A stretch of 11,973 nucleotides of DNA from JBFHES01 sp041584015 (GTDB taxonomy: Bacteria > Bacteroidota > Bacteroidia > Bacteroidales > M50B96), in NCBI GenBank assembly GCA_041584015.1, contig JBFHES010000144.1, positions 1-11,973 of the forward strand, written 5' to 3'. Of the stretch, positions 8,401 to 11,973 are shown piece by piece. Numbering within the stretch: position 1 is the stretch's first letter; each line of letters begins with the position of its first letter. The notes beneath the pieces were generated by a model. It did not search any database. It saw nothing but the letters and a program-made list of their open reading frames with translations, and was not told the DNA's origin. Made by a program: the position numbers and the translations under genes.

Positions 8401-9916
8401 CTTGGGAACACCATTAACTGTTGCAGGAACTTACTATCACACCCTCCAAAGTCAGCACAACTGCGACAGCATCATCCAACTAGAATTAATCATTTTACCA
8501 ATTGACACAACCTACCTGACTGAAGCAATTTGTGAGGGAACCAGTTTTGATTTCTTTGGCAACAGCATCAATATCGCCGGCGTTTATACACACGTTCTTA
8601 GCAATCAGTTTATGTGCGATAGTGTGCTGGTACTTAACTTAAACATCCTTCCTGTCGATACCAGTCAACAGTTCATTAGCCGCTGCGATGGAGAACTTTA
8701 TGACTTTTACGGAACCAATGTTACGCAATCCGGAACGTATTATTATACAACCACCAGTTCACTGGCTTGCGACAGTGTTATCCAATTATCTGCAACATTT
8801 CTTCCAAACGACAGCACATTCATAAGTGTCGATATTTGCGAAAATTCGAGTTACGATTTCTTTGGCAATCAGTTAAACACAGCAGGTACATACTCTCATG
8901 TATTGCAAAATCAAAACACTTGTGATAGCACAATTATTCTCGAATTGAATGTAAATACTTTGGATTCGGTTCAAATCTATGCATCAGTCTGCGAGAACGA
9001 TTCCTTTGAGTTCTTCGGAAATTATCTTTCAGCTGCTGGCATGTATTATCACACACTCACCAATCAGTTTAACTGCGATAGTGTAATTGAATTGGAATTA
9101 AGCCTGCTGCAAACTTACGAGACATTTATCGCCGGGAGTTTTTGCGAAAATGACTCATTTATATTCTTGGGAACTGCACTTGATCAACCAGGAATATACA
9201 CGGAGTTACTGAATTCAAGCCTTGGTTGCGATAGCATTGTAACGCTTGACCTGAGCATGAATCTCATCGATTCGGTTTATCTTAACGAGAGCATTTGCGA
9301 AGGTGACACATTCTATTTTGATAGCACTCCTTTTACCGAGGATGTCGTTTATCATTCAACACAAACCAACCAGCTAGGATGTGATTCTGTAATCACCTTA
9401 AATTTATTTGTGAGTGAATACCCAATAGTTGATTTAGGTCCGGATACAACAATTTATAACAATCAGGAATTAACACTTGATGCTGTGAATGGCTTCAATC
9501 AATATTTATGGCAGGACGGATCGGCTATATCGGTATTCCATATTGATGGAAGCACGGTTGGATTGGGAACACAAGCCTATTATGTAGAAGTTACAAATGT
9601 TTATCAATGTTCTTCCAGTGATACTATTCTTGTAACGGTACTGGAAAATGTAGGAGTGGATCAATCAATCGCTTTAACGGATATTAAGGTTTATCCAAAT
9701 CCAGCAGTTGATCAACTAGTTGTTGAAACAGATGGTCAAATGTTGCCATATACCTTACGTTTGTTTTCTGAATCCGGCAGCCTTATTCAGGAGCTTGTGG
9801 TTAACGAAGCAAATGCCGAACTCAATCTTAAGAAGCAAGCAGAAGGTATGTACTTCCTGCAATTTAACTTTAATGGCCATATTAAAACGGTACCATTTAT
9901 TAAGGTCAATAAATAG
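5474..9916 (+). CDS. Giant T9SS-secreted protein: 14 FG-GAP repeats, Ig-like domains, ten 51-aa Cys-pair repeats, type A sorting domain
   Basis: This 1480-aa protein starts with a signal peptide (residues 1-19, ending AVSQ). Fourteen FG-GAP/VCBS loops lie at residues 41, 88, 140, 187, 240, 290, 343, 392, 441, 490, 545, 592, 640 and 696, enough for two seven-bladed calcium-binding propellers. An Ig-like domain follows at about 727-808 (SYQWFNDGDS, then GIFRVSVNDGTC). Ten Cys-pair repeats run from residue 816 to about 1325, each with a consensus like ICEGDSFxFxG, GTYxHxL and CDSVIxLxL. A second Ig-like module (about 1325-1395, YLWQDGS) leads to the T9SS type A tail from about 1400, with VYPNPAVDQ at 1406-1414. 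The design suggests a surface-displayed or released adhesin or carbohydrate/matrix-binding protein, with the repeat stalk spacing the propellers from the cell. No catalytic domain is visible. It has its own -7 promoter and a preceding terminator. GC content and codon style look like its neighbours, with no sign of recent transfer. Confidence 0.9.
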   Translation: MRKLFLFLCLSLSALIAVSQNYQKVNITQNFDSPQQIESIDFDNDGYEDLITCGISDLFWFKNDGNGAFTRISLVDSIDFFRSFSVFDWEGDGDNDIAFTSYNYYGASQVSWLENDGASNFTLHVVTTAVGKPFHVKVFDIDNDNDQDFLVSESDNDQLFWFENDGLGNFTNIDTIGSNVNQFEIADLDGDNDWDIIYGKAYNGISISSVRCLQNDGLNNFSMITLKSGFNIIAQIKVEDVNNDGYFDIVVADSNADKLVWLRNSWTYTFPTSLNIKTSWDGAYRFDIKDINGDNKMDIIAGSNASDELYLFRGIGSGSSFYFHSGVEIYDELNYVSGIAIGDFDGQTDLDFAHIDYYNSQLSTWVNDGSQNFAQQNLAFKFDSPRGFDMKDIDGDGDKDVAAASNDGDFIAWFENKGGDIFQEHELITNYEEPYAVKIVDLDEDGDNDIIAASNDDDRITWFKNDGSNNFTTIHISTAINGPRDFWVEDFDTDGDLDIAVIGYATPFSSGNTGAWWYKNDGSENFTMLEISDNIEGGRSMRAGDINGDTLIDLVISSYYYGDEMFIAVNNGNGFNTISVATIKCEDFELVDFDNDNDLDILAVDFDEDSLYFYENEGAYQFERHTLGYKYRLYSIDPVDYDHDGDIDIVYGTGYSGSTNGSIYEVGLYRNNGSGILTAELWEDNLGTIKPINVYDYEDDGDYDVVVGFDYGDRITMYKSLELDCHLNVDITALGNTSFCPGGMVQLNANSLDTGISYQWFNDGDSIISAVSDSLIVSSSGIFRVSVNDGTCSSYSNVINATEVVNDTTINQYAICDGDSIEIGGSYYSTAGTYHVNLIDQYTCDSVVSNIITLNPTFLIELSESLCWGTSYNFNGNLLSEPGVYTNQFVNTQGCDSTERLTLTFLNNDTTFLADAICEGDSYLFDGANLTQAGTYSQLLSNQDGCDSLLILDLTVNTIDTSVVLESICEGDAFNFLGTPLTVAGTYYHTLQSQHNCDSIIQLELIILPIDTTYLTEAICEGTSFDFFGNSINIAGVYTHVLSNQFMCDSVLVLNLNILPVDTSQQFISRCDGELYDFYGTNVTQSGTYYYTTTSSLACDSVIQLSATFLPNDSTFISVDICENSSYDFFGNQLNTAGTYSHVLQNQNTCDSTIILELNVNTLDSVQIYASVCENDSFEFFGNYLSAAGMYYHTLTNQFNCDSVIELELSLLQTYETFIAGSFCENDSFIFLGTALDQPGIYTELLNSSLGCDSIVTLDLSMNLIDSVYLNESICEGDTFYFDSTPFTEDVVYHSTQTNQLGCDSVITLNLFVSEYPIVDLGPDTTIYNNQELTLDAVNGFNQYLWQDGSAISVFHIDGSTVGLGTQAYYVEVTNVYQCSSSDTILVTVLENVGVDQSIALTDIKVYPNPAVDQLVVETDGQMLPYTLRLFSESGSLIQELVVNEANAELNLKKQAEGMYFLQFNFNGHIKTVPFIKVNK
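5594..7597 (+). repeat. Fourteen FG-GAP/VCBS protein repeats
   Basis: Acidic loops such as DFDNDGYED, DIDGDGDKD, DFDTDGDLD and DYEDDGDYD recur every 47-56 codons, fourteen times. Many blades also carry a W/Y-F-x-N-D-G strand motif such as WFKNDGSNNF. Less canonical loops are the seventh (DFDGQTDLD), where the Gly sits one place early, and the sixth (DINGDNKMD). The nucleotide copies are diverged, so this is old protein-level repetition. Confidence 0.85.
7919..9448 (+). repeat. Ten tandem 153-nt (51-aa) Cys-pair repeats
   Basis: The first Cys of each unit lies at residues 816, 867, 918, 969, 1020, 1071, 1122, 1173, 1224 and 1275, an exact period of 51 codons with no insertion or deletion. The second Cys follows after exactly 27 residues and is always in a CDS motif. 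These 20 are the only cysteines between residues 816 and 1303. Consensus elements are ICEGDSF, F-G-x3, AGTYxH and GCDSVIxLxL. The copies differ widely at DNA level, including the Cys codons (TGC and TGT mixed), so this is not a recent array expansion. Confidence 0.92.
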
Positions 9917-10088
9917 GGAGTTTCCCGCCTTTGATAGTACATTAATATGATTTTCTGTCACATCAAGCTATTTCTGCTAAGGTAAGAATAGTTTGGTGTA
10001 ACTACTTGCTTGAATCAATTTGTATTTTTCTGGTTGAATCAAAAACAAGCACATCGTAGCGTTGTTATTTCATATATGATCGCATACT

Positions 10089-11393
10089 ATGGAAAAGCAC
10101 CTATTTATCCCCAACATTCCTGACACAAATAAAAAGAGGGTTGTAATAATTGGCAGTGGCTTTGGTGGCCTTAAGCTCTTGCAAAAGTTAAAAGGAAAAG
10201 GCTTTCAGATTGTCTTACTCGACAAGAATAACTTTCATCAATTCCAGCCATTATTGTATCAGGTTGCTACAGCAGGACTTGAACCAAGCTCTATTTCATT
10301 CCCTATTCGAAAGATACTGCAAAAGGAAAGAGACATTTTTTTTCGAATAGCTGAAATTGCTGAAATAAAGGCTACTGATAAGATCATCTTAACCAGTATT
10401 GGAGCACTTCGATATGACTATCTGGTATTGGCAACCGGAACGAATACCAACTTTTTCAACAGCACAAGTATTGAGCAAAATGCGCTCTCAATGAAGACTG
10501 CTTCCGATGCCATCCTCATAAGAAATACAATTCTTGAGAATTTCGAGAAAGCCTTATTAGAACCGGATGCCAATAAAATAGATAAGTACCTGAATGTTGT
10601 GCTCGTTGGAGGAGGAGCAACCGGTGTTGAGCTGGCTGGAGCCATTGCTGAAATGAAAAAATACATTTTTCCGAAAGAATACCCGGAATTGGATTTAAGT
10701 AAAATGCGCATTGTGCTCTACGAAGCCGGAGAACGAGTGCTGGCCGGAATGTCTAAGCATGCGTCGGAGAAAGCTTTAAGTTATCTACAAAATTTAAATG
10801 TAGAAGTAACCCTGAAATCGATGGTGCAAGATTATAATGGAAAAGTTTTAAGTCTGGCAGATGGACAGACCATTGAAACCAGAACCGTTATATGGGCAGC
10901 TGGAGTAGCAGCAAATCGCTTAAAAGGAATCAAGTCTGCAAGCTACTCGCGGGGTAATAGACTGCTTGTCGATCGCTTTAACCAGCTACAAGGCATGACG
11001 GATGTTTTTGCAATTGGTGATGCCTGCTTAATGCCGACTACAAAATATCCCGAGGGGCATCCACAGGTTGCTCAACCTGCTATACAGCAAGCTATGCTAT
11101 TGGCAAAAAACCTAAAAAAAATACAATCAGGCGTTCAGTTAAAAGAATATGAATACAAGGATAAAGGTTCTTTGGCAACCATTGGTCGTAATTTAGCAGT
11201 GGCCGATTTACCTGCAATCAAACTGAAAGGGTTCATTGCATGGGTGCTTTGGCTTTTTGTGCATTTAATGAGTATTGTTGGCGTAAAGAACCGATTATTC
11301 ATTTTCCTTAACTGGATGTGGAATTACGTAACCTATGATCAATCGTTGCGCTTACTCATTAAACCAAAAGTGAAAAATTCTACCGTGGATTAG
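10089..11393 (+). CDS. ndh: Type II NADH dehydrogenase (NDH-2)
   Basis: This 434-aa flavoprotein passes electrons from NADH through FAD to quinone without pumping protons, at the inner face of the cytoplasmic membrane. The FAD Rossmann motif GSGFGGL is at residues 22-28. The quinone-site family signature LLYQVATAGLEP is at 55-66. The NADH-binding motif GGGATGVELAG is at 174-184. The second FAD contact AIGDA is at 308-312, and the quinone-pocket signature AQPAIQQA at 328-335. The C-terminal 50-60 residues (WVLWLFVHLMSIVGV, then FLNWMWNYVTYDQS) form the amphipathic membrane-anchoring part usual in NDH-2. The length is normal and all landmarks are present. The 172-nt gap before it contains only a weak GGGA/TCCC hairpin at the preceding stop and no convincing promoter box. 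Confidence 0.93.
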   Translation: MEKHLFIPNIPDTNKKRVVIIGSGFGGLKLLQKLKGKGFQIVLLDKNNFHQFQPLLYQVATAGLEPSSISFPIRKILQKERDIFFRIAEIAEIKATDKIILTSIGALRYDYLVLATGTNTNFFNSTSIEQNALSMKTASDAILIRNTILENFEKALLEPDANKIDKYLNVVLVGGGATGVELAGAIAEMKKYIFPKEYPELDLSKMRIVLYEAGERVLAGMSKHASEKALSYLQNLNVEVTLKSMVQDYNGKVLSLADGQTIETRTVIWAAGVAANRLKGIKSASYSRGNRLLVDRFNQLQGMTDVFAIGDACLMPTTKYPEGHPQVAQPAIQQAMLLAKNLKKIQSGVQLKEYEYKDKGSLATIGRNLAVADLPAIKLKGFIAWVLWLFVHLMSIVGVKNRLFIFLNWMWNYVTYDQSLRLLIKPKVKNSTVD

Positions 11394-11499
11394 TTAGGAA
11401 GATAATACTAGCGCTGCAGTCATTAACATCAACGTGGTTGTCAGGATGATAAGCTAAATGCGACTAAGCATTAAATTACAATTTAAAAATCGAATACAT

Positions 11500-11781
11500 A
11501 TGAAAGCAATTTGGAACGGGCAAGTAATAGCCGAAAGTAAAACAACCATAAACGTTGAAGGAAATCATTACTTTCCTGCTGACTCAGTAAAAAGGGAATT
11601 CTTAATAGATAGCCCGACAAAAACGGAATGTCATTGGAAAGGAACAGCAAGCTACTATCATCTGGAAGTTGCTGATAAAACAAATAAAGATGCAGCATGG
11701 TATTACCCGGAAACATCTGAGCTTGCTAAAAATATTAAAGGATATGTTGCCTTCTGGAAAGGAGTAGAGGTAGCTAAATAG
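11500..11781 (+). CDS. DUF427 domain protein (PF04248)
   Basis: This 93-aa protein shows the DUF427 landmarks in order: an opening MKAIWNGQVIAES strand pair, EGNHYFPADSV, then KTECHWKGTASYYHLEV, AAWYYPETSELAKNIKGYV and a final AFWKGVEV. The fold of this family is a small beta barrel ('beta-tent'); its biochemical role is unknown. I chose the ATG at 11500 because the domain normally begins at that Met. An upstream in-frame ATG at 11458 would add 14 basic residues that do not belong to the domain. It follows the NDH-2 gene by 106 nt in the same direction, with no clear terminator between, so readthrough from ndh is possible. Confidence 0.88.
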   Translation: MKAIWNGQVIAESKTTINVEGNHYFPADSVKREFLIDSPTKTECHWKGTASYYHLEVADKTNKDAAWYYPETSELAKNIKGYVAFWKGVEVAK

Positions 11782-11821
11782 CAACCTTAAATTAGTTCAG
11801 AAACATCTAAAAAAGCTTGTT

Positions 11822-11868
11822 ATAAAAATAGCCTTTCATTCCGCGATAAACAGGAATGAAAGGCTATT
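11822..11868 (-). terminator. Strong bidirectional-type terminator, 16-bp perfect stem
   Basis: AATAGCCTTTCATTCC (11827-11842) and GGAATGAAAGGCTATT (11853-11868) form a perfect 16-bp stem around a 10-nt loop. On the minus strand the stem runs into TATTTTTATA (complement of 11821-11830), so it is a good intrinsic terminator for the minus-strand gene ending at 11917. It also lies 45 nt past the DUF427 stop. It may block plus-strand transcription, though no T-run follows on that side. Confidence 0.78.
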
Positions 11869-11916
11869 CAACATGTTGAGCTATATATGCAGCAAGATGC
11901 TATCAACTGCATGGCT

Positions 11917-11973
11917 TTATGCTTTTGCAGCTAGCTCTTTATTATAATTATCTATTGCAATAAAATAGTCAGG
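11917..11973 (-). CDS. C-terminal end of an unidentified minus-strand gene (5' end outside window)
   Basis: The minus strand is open from the window edge for 18 codons (PDYFIAIDNYNKELAAKA) to a TAA at 11917-11919. The mixed hydrophobic and charged helix-like tail, and the strong minus-strand terminator 49 nt further on, support a real gene end. The fragment is too short to name a family. Confidence 0.5.
   Translation of the reverse strand, partial: PDYFIAIDNYNKELAAKA

Noticed and set aside
7919..9448. Regular 153-nt periodicity considered as a CRISPR-like or DNA satellite array
   Set aside because: The DNA copies are not identical, and the periodicity comes from a continuous reading frame with conserved amino acids.
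9917..10088. Terminator or promoter in the gap before NDH-2
   Set aside because: Only a 4-bp GGGA/TCCC hairpin and imperfect -7-like sequences are present; none is convincing.
10418..10711. 97-codon minus-strand open frame inside the NDH-2 gene
   Set aside because: It is fully covered by the strongly supported NDH-2 frame and has no recognisable domain; it is a shadow of that gene.
11458..11499. Upstream ATG as the start of the DUF427 protein
   Set aside because: The extra 14 residues are basic and outside the domain, which normally begins at the Met encoded at 11500.
11887..11912. ATGCAG and CTGCAT inverted repeat near the right edge
   Set aside because: Six-base arms with a 14-nt spacer are not distinguishable from chance.

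Overview
The window looks like a chromosomal segment of an AT-rich member of the Bacteroidota, probably Flavobacteriales-like. Three things point there: two secreted proteins ending in type IX secretion (T9SS) type A sorting domains (YPNPA motif followed by a Gly-rich beta tail), signal peptides ending in xAQ or xSQ, and a TAnnTTTG-type -7 promoter box with few Shine-Dalgarno sequences. No phage, transposon, CRISPR array, tRNA or rRNA is visible.

Layout from left to right. (1) The C-terminal end of a plus-strand NAD(P)-binding epimerase-like gene converges on a minus-strand pair. That pair is a secreted alpha/beta-hydrolase esterase with a C-terminal TPR-like part (1515-2636) and, 5 nt downstream of it, a 445-aa secreted FG-GAP beta-propeller protein with a T9SS tail (172-1509). 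(2) A 165-nt divergent intergenic region carries a perfect 10-bp inverted repeat just before a plus-strand pair: a cytosolic beta-carbonic anhydrase (2802-3470) and, 6 nt later, a PlsC-type acyltransferase with a zinc ribbon (3477-4730). (3) An exported thioredoxin-fold protein (4841-5308) ends at a strong intrinsic terminator. (4) A 1480-aa surface or secreted protein (5474-9916) contains 14 FG-GAP repeats, an Ig-like domain, ten Cys-pair repeats of exactly 51 residues, a second Ig-like domain and a T9SS tail. (5) A type II NADH dehydrogenase (10089-11393) and a small DUF427 protein (11500-11781) follow. The window closes with a 16-bp terminator stem and the C-terminal end of a minus-strand gene.

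The genes do not form one pathway. The cytosolic and membrane genes are housekeeping: carbonic anhydrase, phospholipid acyltransferase and NDH-2. The exported genes share an envelope or surface theme. The most distinctive element is the 1480-aa protein. Its FG-GAP count (14) is exactly twice that of the 445-aa protein (7), which fits two versus one seven-bladed propeller. Its ten 51-residue modules keep an exact 153-nt register with all 20 cysteines at fixed positions. No complete new system (defence, toxin-antitoxin or biosynthetic cluster) could be supported.
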